Origin: Clostridiales bacterium
GTDB lineage: Bacteria; Bacillota_A; Clostridia; Oscillospirales; Oscillospiraceae
Direction: 5' to 3'
Length of the DNA: 8,255 nt
Assembly (NCBI GenBank): GCA_019417795.1
Contig: DXUR01000097.1
Span: 1-8,255 of the forward strand
The position numbers and the translations under genes were made by a program. The notes beneath the pieces were generated by a model, which ran no database searches, had not been told where the DNA came from, and saw only the letters and a program-made list of their open reading frames with translations. Position 1 is the stretch's first letter, and the number at the start of each line of letters is the position of its first letter. This document shows positions 1 to 5,502 of this stretch, one piece after another.

Positions 1-510
1 GTGGATGCGGCAGTCCTGCTGCTTTTTCGCGTTGAAGATGTGCGATTCGCCCACGACGCGCGCGCCGTTTTCAAACACGGCCTCGAGCTGTACATCCGCG
101 TTCGTCACCGGCAGCACGCGGCCCGAGATCGCCAATACCTGTCCCATCATGGCGACGGCCTCTTCAAAGCTCCCCGCCATGCCGTTGAGCGCCGCAAGCA
201 GCAGGTTTCCGAACGACTGTCCCTTGAGCTGTCCCTCGGGAAAGCGATAGCCGAGAAGCTGCTCCATCACAGGCTCGGTGTTCGCGAGCGCCTGCATACA
301 TTGCCGCACGTCGCCCGGCGGCAGAATACCCATTTCACGGCGCAGCACACCGCTGCCGCCGCCATCGTCCGCCACCGTGACGATGGCCGTTAAGCGGTCT
401 GTATATTTTTTCAATCCCCGCAGCATCGTCGACAGACCCGTGCCGCCGCCGATGGCGGCGATCTTCGGCCCCGCGGCGCAGCGGGAGGACGCACTACTTT
501 CATATACCAT
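1..510 (-). CDS. yvcK: YvcK/GlmR family UDP-sugar-binding regulator, N-terminal 170 residues (C-terminus beyond left edge)
   Basis: Translating the minus strand from the ATG at 510-508 gives an open frame to base 1 with no stop. It carries the hallmarks of the CofD-like YvcK (GlmR) family: GGGTGLS at residues 21-27 (the nucleotide-sugar loop), ADDGGGSG at 47-54, PPGDVRQ at 64-70 and GQSFGNLLLAAL at 97-108. In Bacillus, members of this family bind UDP-GlcNAc and steer carbon into cell-wall precursors through GlmS; they are cytosolic. The usual gene order is rapZ-yvcK-whiA. Here the upstream neighbour is a divergent thioesterase, so rapZ is not directly upstream; whiA could lie beyond the left edge. 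The start is supported by a GGGGA Shine-Dalgarno with normal spacing. The frame stays open further upstream to a GTG near 572, but a possible -10 box at 553-558 lies inside that extension, which favours the ATG. The family call is firm; regulation is unknown. Confidence 0.93.
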   Translation of the reverse strand, partial: MVYESSASSRCAAGPKIAAIGGGTGLSTMLRGLKKYTDRLTAIVTVADDGGGSGVLRREMGILPPGDVRQCMQALANTEPVMEQLLGYRFPEGQLKGQSFGNLLLAALNGMAGSFEEAVAMMGQVLAISGRVLPVTNADVQLEAVFENGARVVGESHIFNAKKQQDCRIH

Positions 511-552
511 AGGGATTTCCCCTTCAAGCGCATATTTTTCTATGGTAAAGGT

Positions 553-581
553 AGTATAGCAGGCTTTCACGCAAAATGGAA
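553..581 (-). promoter_or_regulatory. Possible promoter of yvcK
   Basis: On the minus strand there is a good -10 box, TATACT (558-553), with a 17-base spacer to a poor -35, TTCCAT (581-576). It sits about 40 bases before the chosen yvcK ATG. The -10 is convincing and the -35 is weak, so this is tentative. Confidence 0.35.
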
Positions 582-690
582 GTGGGCAAGCGATACAAGT
601 TTTTTCATTTTTTGCGCTCAAAATGATAATGTTATACAAAATTCGTATTCTTCTGTCGATTTTTACTGATTCGATGTTTTCACCGCATTG

Positions 691-719
691 TTGCTTTTAT
701 CGCCGCACTGTGGTAGGAT
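691..719 (+). promoter_or_regulatory. Sigma-A type promoter of the thioesterase-DUF3783 operon
   Basis: TTGCTT (691-696) and TAGGAT (714-719) are separated by exactly 17 bases, and the box lies 31 bases before the thioesterase ATG. This leaves a short leader holding only the AAAGGAG ribosome site (737-743). I saw nothing else of note in the divergent intergenic space 511-750. Confidence 0.55.
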
Positions 720-750
720 ACGACAGTAACAATGTCAAAGGAGCACTTTC

Positions 751-1188
751 ATGGAACAGCTCACAGCCGCCCAGCAGGCGGCGGAATTGAACAAGAAGAA
801 TCTTTTTGCCACCTATAATCACATTGAAGCGGAATTTGTCGAGCCCGACCACGCGATCTTCAAGCTTGAGATCCGCCCCGAGAGCAAGAATCCCTACGGT
901 ATCGTGCACGGCGGCGCGATCTACACGATGGCCGACAACGCCACGGGCTACGCCGCCCACACGGACGGACGTTCCTACGTGACGCAGGGCAGCTCGATGC
1001 ATTTTCTCCGCAACCAGTCAGAGGGCGTCGTGCGCGCGGACGCGAAGGTCCGCCACCGCGGCAGAACGACCTGCCTTGTCAATGTGGACATTTTAGGCGA
1101 GGGCGGCAAGCTCCTCGCCACGGGCGAGTTCACCTATTTCTGCATCGATCCCGATATCATGGCACAGAAGGCCGCGCAGCACCGCTGA
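751..1188 (+). CDS. PaaI-family hotdog-fold acyl-CoA thioesterase
   Basis: This 145-residue protein has the usual length of a single hotdog domain. It shows the PaaI/4HBT core: NPYGIVHGGAIYTMAD at residues 47-62, with the HGG turn at 53-55 on the central helix and the acidic residue Asp62 expected to act in hydrolysis, followed by the strand pattern of the fold (TQGSSMHFLR, then DAKVRHRGRTTCLVNVDI). Family members are cytosolic tetramers that hydrolyse acyl- or aryl-CoA thioesters, in Escherichia coli phenylacetyl-CoA derivatives. No phenylacetate pathway genes are visible here, so the substrate is open. An AAAGGAG site 7 bases before the ATG fixes the start. It is the first gene of a two-gene operon: its TGA stop overlaps the ribosome site of the DUF3783 gene. 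No signal peptide or membrane segment is seen. Confidence 0.88.
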   Translation: MEQLTAAQQAAELNKKNLFATYNHIEAEFVEPDHAIFKLEIRPESKNPYGIVHGGAIYTMADNATGYAAHTDGRSYVTQGSSMHFLRNQSEGVVRADAKVRHRGRTTCLVNVDILGEGGKLLATGEFTYFCIDPDIMAQKAAQHR

Positions 1189-1201
1189 GGAGGGTTTGAC
1201 C

Positions 1202-1609
1202 ATGGCATGTGCACTGCTTTACAATTTTAAGGACGCCGCACGGCTGCAAAAGGTCCGCTTCGCGCTCTTCAAGCTCGGTGTGAGCGGGCGCGTCGTCGCG
1301 CCGGAGGAGCTTTCGCAGCCGATCGGCTATCTCTGCGATCTTGAGGGCTTCTCCCCTGTCGAGGAAACCGTCGAGGGCGGCTTTTCCGACGAGATGCTCG
1401 TGCTCTGCGGTCTTTCCGGTCCGCAGCTCGACGCGCTGCTCTCGTCTCTTCGCCGCAGCCGCGTGGTCGTCGCGCTCAAGGCCGTCGTCACCGAGGACAA
1501 TGCCGCGTGGAGTTCGCTCCAGCTGCACGACGAGCTCCGTCAGGAACACGAGGCGATGAAGGGTACGCGCCCCAAGGATGCCGAAAAACGCTCCGCGCAC
1601 CGCAAATAA
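1202..1609 (+). CDS. DUF3783 domain protein, function unknown
   Basis: This 135-residue soluble protein matches my recollection of the DUF3783 family of Bacillota. It opens with a short beta strand (CALLYNF). A C-terminal block (about residues 58-115) contains DEMLVLCGLSGPQLDALL, then VVVALKAVVTEDNAAWSSLQL and a charged helix ending in ELRQEHEAM. No catalytic motif is recognisable and no function is established for the family. I chose the ATG at 1202, not the in-frame TTG at 1196, because AGGAGG (1188-1193) lies 8 bases before the ATG and would be far too close to the TTG. The gene starts 13 bases after the thioesterase stop, so the two are almost certainly co-transcribed. The tail is basic and GC-rich like its neighbour, fitting resident chromosome. 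Confidence 0.8.
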   Translation: MACALLYNFKDAARLQKVRFALFKLGVSGRVVAPEELSQPIGYLCDLEGFSPVEETVEGGFSDEMLVLCGLSGPQLDALLSSLRRSRVVVALKAVVTEDNAAWSSLQLHDELRQEHEAMKGTRPKDAEKRSAHRK

Positions 1610-1612
1610 CCC

Positions 1613-1641
1613 TTGCAACCGTGCAGAGCAAGCGGTATAAT
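1613..1641 (+). promoter_or_regulatory. Strong promoter of the tRNA-Pro locus
   Basis: TTGCAA (1613-1618), a 17-base spacer and a perfect TATAAT (1636-1641) begin four bases after the DUF3783 stop. The predicted start of transcription is near 1648, leading into the first tRNA-Pro 5' half. It is probably the original promoter of the tRNA gene before the locus was rearranged. Confidence 0.75.
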
Positions 1642-1646
1642 AATAA

Positions 1647-1663
1647 GGCTTCGAATCGAAGCC
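1647..1663 (+). other. Stem-loop at the predicted 5' end of the tRNA-locus transcript
   Basis: GGCTTCG (1647-1653) and CGAAGCC (1657-1663) form a perfect 7-bp stem with a three-base loop. It starts almost exactly at the expected transcription start. No U-run follows, so it is not a terminator; it could cap and stabilise the RNA. Confidence 0.5.
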
Positions 1664-1684
1664 CTATTCAAGTATCAATAGTAT

Positions 1685-1722
1685 CTGGGTATAGCGAAGT
1701 TGGTATCGCGCCTGGTTTGGGA
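1685..1722 (+). pseudogene. Truncated tRNA-Pro 5' half, copy A
   Basis: These 38 bases are identical to positions 1-38 of the intact tRNA at 1981-2056 except for C to T at tRNA position 2. They include the acceptor 5' strand, the D arm with its unusual GCGA/TCGC stem, the CCTGG anticodon 5' strand and the loop TTTGGGA with a UGG anticodon. The match stops exactly after loop base 38 and no anticodon 3' strand, T arm or CCA follows, so it cannot make a normal tRNA. It forms a 38-bp direct repeat with 1981-2018. It is most likely an attachment-site duplication or scar. Confidence 0.8.
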
Positions 1723-1745
1723 GAATACGCCCAGCCGGATAAAAT
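1717..1745 (+). promoter_or_regulatory. Possible promoter in front of tRNA-Pro copy B
   Basis: TTGGGA (1717-1722, inside the anticodon loop of copy A), a 17-base spacer and TAAAAT (1740-1745) precede copy B by ten bases. With this one, every tRNA-Pro piece in the locus has its own promoter-like sequence just upstream. The match is decent but could be chance. Confidence 0.35.
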
Positions 1746-1755
1746 AACTTAATAA

Positions 1756-1793
1756 CCGGGTGTAGCGCAGTTGGTAGCGCGCCTGCTTTGGGA
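1756..1793 (+). pseudogene. Truncated tRNA-Pro 5' half, copy B (different sequence type)
   Basis: This is a second 38-base tRNA-Pro 5' half, again ending right after the loop TTTGGGA. It differs from copy A and the intact gene at several paired positions: its D stem is GCGC/GCGC and its anticodon 5' strand is CCTGC, which is the commoner bacterial tRNA-Pro form. It is therefore not a simple recent duplicate of the resident gene and may have been brought in by an element from another host. No 3' half of matching type follows. Confidence 0.75.
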
Positions 1794-1902
1794 GTGCCGT
1801 GGCGGTATCCGGGACAGGGCATGGCGAAACGTCGAAAAGCCTTGTGGCGCCTGCGTTTGCGGGACTTTCCCTTGATTGCCGAAAACGGCATAAAAGCAGC
1901 TT

Positions 1903-1923
1903 TGACCACAGGAATGACCACAG
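1903..1923 (+). repeat. Tandem 9-bp direct repeat TGACCACAG, possible integrase arm sites
   Basis: TGACCACAG occurs at 1903-1911 and again at 1915-1923, a 12-base period that places both copies on nearly the same DNA face. It lies between tRNA-Pro copy B and the intact tRNA, next to a small GCCG-AAAA-CGGC hairpin (1878-1889). Short direct repeats beside a tRNA are typical of arm-type binding sites of tyrosine integrases. The assignment is by position and spacing only. Apart from this I see no gene in 1794-1934. Confidence 0.45.
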
Positions 1924-1934
1924 ACAGAAAAATC

Positions 1935-1963
1935 TTTATTTTTACCGCTCTCCGTGGTATCAT
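1935..1963 (+). promoter_or_regulatory. Probable promoter of the intact tRNA-Pro
   Basis: TTTATT (1935-1940), a 17-base spacer and TATCAT (1958-1963) predict a start of transcription near 1970, about ten bases before the tRNA. The -10 differs from consensus by one base and the -35 is weak. It would let the intact tRNA be made independently of the strong promoter at 1613. Confidence 0.5.
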
Positions 1964-1980
1964 GGCAGAAAAGTGAATAT

Positions 1981-2056
1981 CCGGGTATAGCGAAGTTGGT
2001 ATCGCGCCTGGTTTGGGACCAGGAGACCGTGCGTTCGAGCCGCACTACTCGGACCA
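1981..2056 (+). tRNA. tRNA-Pro(UGG)
   Basis: A complete cloverleaf of 76 bases folds by hand. The acceptor CCGGGTA pairs with TACTCGG (one G-U), the D stem is GCGA/TCGC, and the anticodon stem CCTGG/CCAGG encloses loop TTTGGGA with anticodon TGG. The T arm is GTGCG/CGCAC with loop TTCGAGC, followed by discriminator A and an encoded CCA (2054-2056). It reads proline CCN codons, chiefly CCA and CCG. Its first 38 bases are repeated almost perfectly at 1685-1722. The D stem A-U pair replaces the usual C-G in a compensatory way, so the gene looks functional. It marks the junction between the GC-rich chromosome and the AT-rich cargo block. Confidence 0.95.
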
Positions 2057-2060
2057 AAAA

Positions 2061-2091
2061 CCCTCTGAAATCGTTGATTTCAGAGGGCTTT
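2061..2091 (+). terminator. Rho-independent terminator after tRNA-Pro
   Basis: A perfect 12-bp stem, CCCTCTGAAATC (2061-2072) with GATTTCAGAGGG (2076-2087), has a GTT loop and is followed by CTTTTCTT. It begins four bases after the tRNA CCA end and closes the tRNA transcript. Confidence 0.92.
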
Positions 2092-2186
2092 TCTTATTCT
2101 TTGTCTATTGCGGCGCAGGATTTGAGGGATTTACATAACTATCTCCAGTAAGCGACATCTTTTTTCGAAAAACGGAGAAGGAGATA

Positions 2187-2215
2187 TTGTCAAAATCACC
2201 AAATTCAGATATAAT
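2187..2215 (+). promoter_or_regulatory. Near-consensus promoter of the four-gene defence-like operon
   Basis: TTGTCA (2187-2192), exactly 17 bases, then TATAAT (2210-2215) is one of the best promoters in the window. Predicted transcription starts near 2222, giving a leader of about 60 bases before the methyltransferase ATG at 2283. The -35 TTG is also an in-frame start codon for a longer reading frame; a promoter at that place argues against that start. Confidence 0.75.
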
Positions 2216-2222
2216 AGATAAA

Positions 2223-2241
2223 ATATATTTTCGTAATATAT
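2223..2241 (+). promoter_or_regulatory. AT-rich inverted repeat at the operon transcription start, possible operator
   Basis: ATATATT (2223-2229) and AATATAT (2235-2241) form a perfect 7-bp inverted repeat around a five-base centre, just at and after the predicted +1. Position suggests a repressor site, but AT-rich DNA makes such repeats common and no regulator gene is visible. Confidence 0.3.
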
Positions 2242-2282
2242 ACTCATGCCAGCGCAAAATCTATTGGTACAAGGTGAAAGTC

Positions 2283-3557
2283 ATGGAAACTATAAACGCA
2301 GTTTGGGAACATTCATACGGAGAGGATTGTATTCCAAATTTTTCCGCCAATATGGAACAACCCAGACATCGTTGGTATGAATTCAAAGAAGGTTTTAGTT
2401 TAACTCTGGTTGAACGTGCTATACGAGAGACCAAGAAGGATAATAAATCAACTTCCTTCACTGTTCTGGATCCCTTTTCTGGCTCCGGAACAAGTCCACT
2501 CACAGCATTGCAAAGTCGTTGTAATGCTATAGGCTATGAAGTAAACCCGTTTATGAGCTTTGTTGGAAAAACAAAATGCCAACAACGTACAAAATCGATT
2601 CATGACTATACGAAAGAGTTAAATCGCATCTTAGTTCAACGTCCATTCAGATTGAAGAGTCCTTTAGAAGGGGTCTCTACATTTACTGGTTCCGGAGAGA
2701 ACGGGAAGTGGCTGTTTAATTTAGATGTACTCAGGGCATACGAAGCCCTATACCAGCACATTTCTCTTTCTGAATATAAAGACTTCTTCCTTCTGGCTCT
2801 AATCACATCGGCTATGCAATGTTGTAACGCAAAAAAGGATGGAAAATGTCTACGGTATTTAAAGAATTGGAAAGCACTCAACTATACTGGCGCGAACTTG
2901 CGAGATACTTTTAAGGCAAACGCATTGCAAATGATATCCGATTTAGAAAGAAGTCCGCTATTAGAGGGCACAAGAGATATTACGCAGGGGGATACCCGGA
3001 AACTGCTACAAGCGTCAGAACACGATTCGGCTGATTTGATTATATTTTCTCCGCCATATTTAAACTCATTCGACTACTCTGATATATACCGCCCAGAACT
3101 CTTCTTAGGGAAATTCGTTAAAGATAATAGCGAACTAATGCAACTCAGAAAGCAAACTCTGCGTTCGCATGTGCAATGCAAATGGGATAGAAAGGATAGC
3201 TCAACTTCGCCTTGGGTAACAGGTATTGTACAAAAACTCACAGCCAAACAAGATACCTTGTGGAATGCCAATATACCTCAAATGGTTTCTTCCTACTTTT
3301 ATGATATGGAAGAAGTATTAAAGCAATCATATAGAATTGCAAAACAAAATTCTCAACTCTGGTTTGTCGTAAGCACCTCTGCCTATTCAGGAGTTGAAAT
3401 TCCTGTTGACTTGATATTGGCAGATATTGCAACTACCCACGGTTGGGAATTAGATAGCGTCAATGCACTTAGGAAGTTGAGAACATCCAGCCAATGTGTA
3501 GATGAAAACCAGCAGAAAGTACGACTTAGAGAGTCTCTCATTATCTGCAGAAAGTAG
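2283..3557 (+). CDS. Site-specific DNA methyltransferase (N4-cytosine or N6-adenine type, SPPY motif)
   Basis: Transfers a methyl group from S-adenosylmethionine to an exocyclic amino group of a base in DNA. In the 424-residue product the SAM-binding motif I is DPFSGSGT at 63-70, followed by GYEVNP (the acidic strand 2). The catalytic motif IV is SPPY at 256-259, continuing as LNSFDYSDIYRPELF. The C-terminus keeps the family ending LRTSSQ then LRESLIICRK. SPPY is most typical of N4-cytosine enzymes. Motif I precedes motif IV by about 190 residues, so target recognition probably lies between them. I chose ATG 2283, not the upstream TTG 2187: AAGGTG at 2271-2276 is well spaced from the ATG, and a promoter overlaps the TTG. 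First gene of the operon; the next starts eight bases after its stop. In this context it probably marks host DNA as self. Codon use is AT-rich, unlike the left-hand chromosomal genes. The target sequence cannot be read. Confidence 0.88.
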   Translation: METINAVWEHSYGEDCIPNFSANMEQPRHRWYEFKEGFSLTLVERAIRETKKDNKSTSFTVLDPFSGSGTSPLTALQSRCNAIGYEVNPFMSFVGKTKCQQRTKSIHDYTKELNRILVQRPFRLKSPLEGVSTFTGSGENGKWLFNLDVLRAYEALYQHISLSEYKDFFLLALITSAMQCCNAKKDGKCLRYLKNWKALNYTGANLRDTFKANALQMISDLERSPLLEGTRDITQGDTRKLLQASEHDSADLIIFSPPYLNSFDYSDIYRPELFLGKFVKDNSELMQLRKQTLRSHVQCKWDRKDSSTSPWVTGIVQKLTAKQDTLWNANIPQMVSSYFYDMEEVLKQSYRIAKQNSQLWFVVSTSAYSGVEIPVDLILADIATTHGWELDSVNALRKLRTSSQCVDENQQKVRLRESLIICRK

Positions 3558-3565
3558 GTAACCTT

Positions 3566-5500
3566 ATGCCTGATATCTATTTGCCCAATATTATAAAATT
3601 GGAGCTCACAAATTTCTCTCTGTACTGTGAGCAATCTGTTGTTATGGATTTCTCTAAACCCGTATCATGTCTTATGGGAGCTAATGGCATTGGCAAATCC
3701 ACTTTATTGAACTGTGTTAACTTTGCTATTACCGGCAGAATAAATCCGACAAATAAAAAGTTGAAATCTATCGACACCCTTGATCGAGGAAATAATTACT
3801 ATTTACAATATTTTGACGGTAGAATTTCTGAAGTAGACAAAGATTATGCGTCAACGCGAATTGTTTTTATGCTTGGAAATAAAAGAATTGAAGTGGTGCG
3901 CAACTTCTTTCCCGATAATAGCATACTTGAATACAAACTTGACAATGAGACTCAAGATCCTCGTAACTACGAAGACGATGTGGTTCGGCTCGCTAATTTG
4001 AATAACTATGCGCAGTTTGTATTTCTGCAGCTGAAGGTCTTAACTTTTGATGAAAGTCGAGACTGTCTATTCTGGAATCCATCCATTCTTACTCCCACGA
4101 TTTTCTTGTGCTTAGGTGAAAGCGTTGACAATGCAGAAAGAGCCGACGAACTTGCACGTGAAATTCAAAAGGTCAATTCGAGAATTCGAAATGTGCAGTG
4201 GGAGATATCAAAGCAATCTGCACGTCTGACTACTTTAATTGAAGAAAAATCCAAGACCGAAGAAGCACGCCCTCATTACGCAAGTGAAGATGAAGCGAGT
4301 GCTCAAAATGAATATGAAGAAATAATCAAAGAACTTGAAGAAGGCGAGTCCTATCATCAGGGTTATACAAAGGAACGGCAACAGATATATGCCAGAATCA
4401 CAGAGCTAACAGTTGAAAAGGTTCGCTTAAGAAAAGAGTATGAAGAACATTACGCCGAGCTTTACGCCGGAAATGGGCACCTTTATAGAAATCCAATTAT
4501 TATGGCATTGACATCAGATGGGTGCCCAATTTGTCATACTGCTCATCAAAAACTTCCTGAACACATCGAACAAGCTCTCAATCAAAATGTCTGTCCACTG
4601 TGTGGAGAGCATATTCCTGAGACAGCTTCAGAGCAAACAGAGATTATCGCTAAATTGGCAAAAATTGACAATAACTTATCGAAGATTGAGCACGAGCTTG
4701 AAGAATTGATTCTTCGTCAGCAAACAGTCGAAGAACAACTCGATAATTTGAAAAAGAAAATTGAAGAGTTGAAAAAACGCAAAGAAGATATCGAAAAGAA
4801 ATGTTATAGTTTCCTGCTCGATGATGCGACAGATGATTCCTGGAGCAGCCGTATCAAGGCCCTGCAGGATTCGATAAGTGCGGTTGAGAGAGAAAAATTC
4901 AAACATATCGAAGATCGAGATCAGCTGAAGATGGAATACGACAATCTATGTGTAAGCTTAGAGAAAATCTATCGCAGAGTTCAAGTAGACTTTCTGCCCA
5001 TTTTCAAAAAGTTTGCCAAAGAATTCACTGGATTAGACCTGGATATGACTTTAGTTTCTGTTACTGACGATGGCAGAAAAATGTTCAAATTCATTCTTCA
5101 AATCGATGATACGAATAGAGACAATGAGTTCGAGTTGTCCGAGTCCCAGCGATTTTTTATTGACATTGCATTGAGGATGTCCATTGTTACTTTTGTTTGT
5201 AGCAAAACAACCGCCTCAACCTCCATGTTAATAGATACCCCTGAAGGCTCTCTGGACATTGCGTATGAAACAAATGCTGGCTCAATGTTTTATGAGTATA
5301 TTGCGGCAAATCAGAAGATGATTATTACTGCTAATTTGAATTCTTCTGGCCTGATTCAAACCCTTGCCGGCAAAACTAAGTTTGAGAAATTCGAATTGAT
5401 AAGCATGTTAAAATGGGCAAAACTATCGTCTGTTCAAAATACACATTTCGAACTTTTCGAAAGGTCTATTTCAACAATTGAAAGTAAATTGGAGGGATAG
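3566..5500 (+). CDS. Rad50/SMC-like ABC ATPase with zinc-hook region (Lamassu LmuB/DndD-like)
   Basis: This 644-residue protein has a split ABC ATPase head and a coiled-coil insertion. Walker A is GANGIGKST at 38-46, the Q-loop Gln is near 155, the ABC signature LSESQ is at 524-528, and Walker B plus D-loop is MLIDTPEGSLD at 554-564 with Glu560 the likely catalytic acid. Long Glu/Lys-rich helices at about 190-305 and 365-440 flank a central tip with two cysteine pairs, CPIC (320-323) and CPLC (343-346). Two pairs in one chain can bind zinc internally, unlike the single CxxC of Rad50. Proteins of this layout (Rad50, DndD, Lamassu LmuB) bind DNA ends or structures and dimerise on ATP. An AGGT ribosome site lies eight bases before the ATG. 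It is followed two bases later by the small adaptor gene. It is probably the sensor or motor of the operon; the exact family needs a profile search. Confidence 0.85.
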   Translation: MPDIYLPNIIKLELTNFSLYCEQSVVMDFSKPVSCLMGANGIGKSTLLNCVNFAITGRINPTNKKLKSIDTLDRGNNYYLQYFDGRISEVDKDYASTRIVFMLGNKRIEVVRNFFPDNSILEYKLDNETQDPRNYEDDVVRLANLNNYAQFVFLQLKVLTFDESRDCLFWNPSILTPTIFLCLGESVDNAERADELAREIQKVNSRIRNVQWEISKQSARLTTLIEEKSKTEEARPHYASEDEASAQNEYEEIIKELEEGESYHQGYTKERQQIYARITELTVEKVRLRKEYEEHYAELYAGNGHLYRNPIIMALTSDGCPICHTAHQKLPEHIEQALNQNVCPLCGEHIPETASEQTEIIAKLAKIDNNLSKIEHELEELILRQQTVEEQLDNLKKKIEELKKRKEDIEKKCYSFLLDDATDDSWSSRIKALQDSISAVEREKFKHIEDRDQLKMEYDNLCVSLEKIYRRVQVDFLPIFKKFAKEFTGLDLDMTLVSVTDDGRKMFKFILQIDDTNRDNEFELSESQRFFIDIALRMSIVTFVCSKTTASTSMLIDTPEGSLDIAYETNAGSMFYEYIAANQKMIITANLNSSGLIQTLAGKTKFEKFELISMLKWAKLSSVQNTHFELFERSISTIESKLEG

Positions 5501-5502
5501 AT

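Noticed and set aside
1..393. Plus-strand open frames over the first 560 bases
   Set aside because: They are the complement of a clearly recognisable YvcK protein on the minus strand and have no family features.
610..650. Fur/PerR-like box in the divergent intergenic region (GATAATGTTATAC)
   Set aside because: The match is partial, the region is AT-rich, and neither neighbour is an iron or peroxide stress gene.
1685..2056. Group I intron interrupting a tRNA-Pro anticodon loop
   Set aside because: The breakpoints lie in the anticodon loop, but no 3' half follows copies A or B before a new 5' half begins, and the intervening pieces are far too short for a self-splicing intron.
1664..2057. Minus-strand open frames of about 100 codons across the tRNA-Pro locus
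   Set aside because: They run antisense through tRNA sequence and its repeats, have no convincing ribosome sites and resemble no protein family.
1954..2151. Plus-strand frame of 65 codons ending at 2151
   Set aside because: It reads straight through the intact tRNA and its terminator, so it is not a gene.
1685..5500. Functional link between the anticodon-loop breaks and an RloC-type anticodon nuclease
   Set aside because: The ATPase has a zinc-hook layout reminiscent of RloC but ends soon after Walker B and the following segment, with no room for the RloC C-terminal nuclease domain. The association with tRNA fragments is explained by integration.
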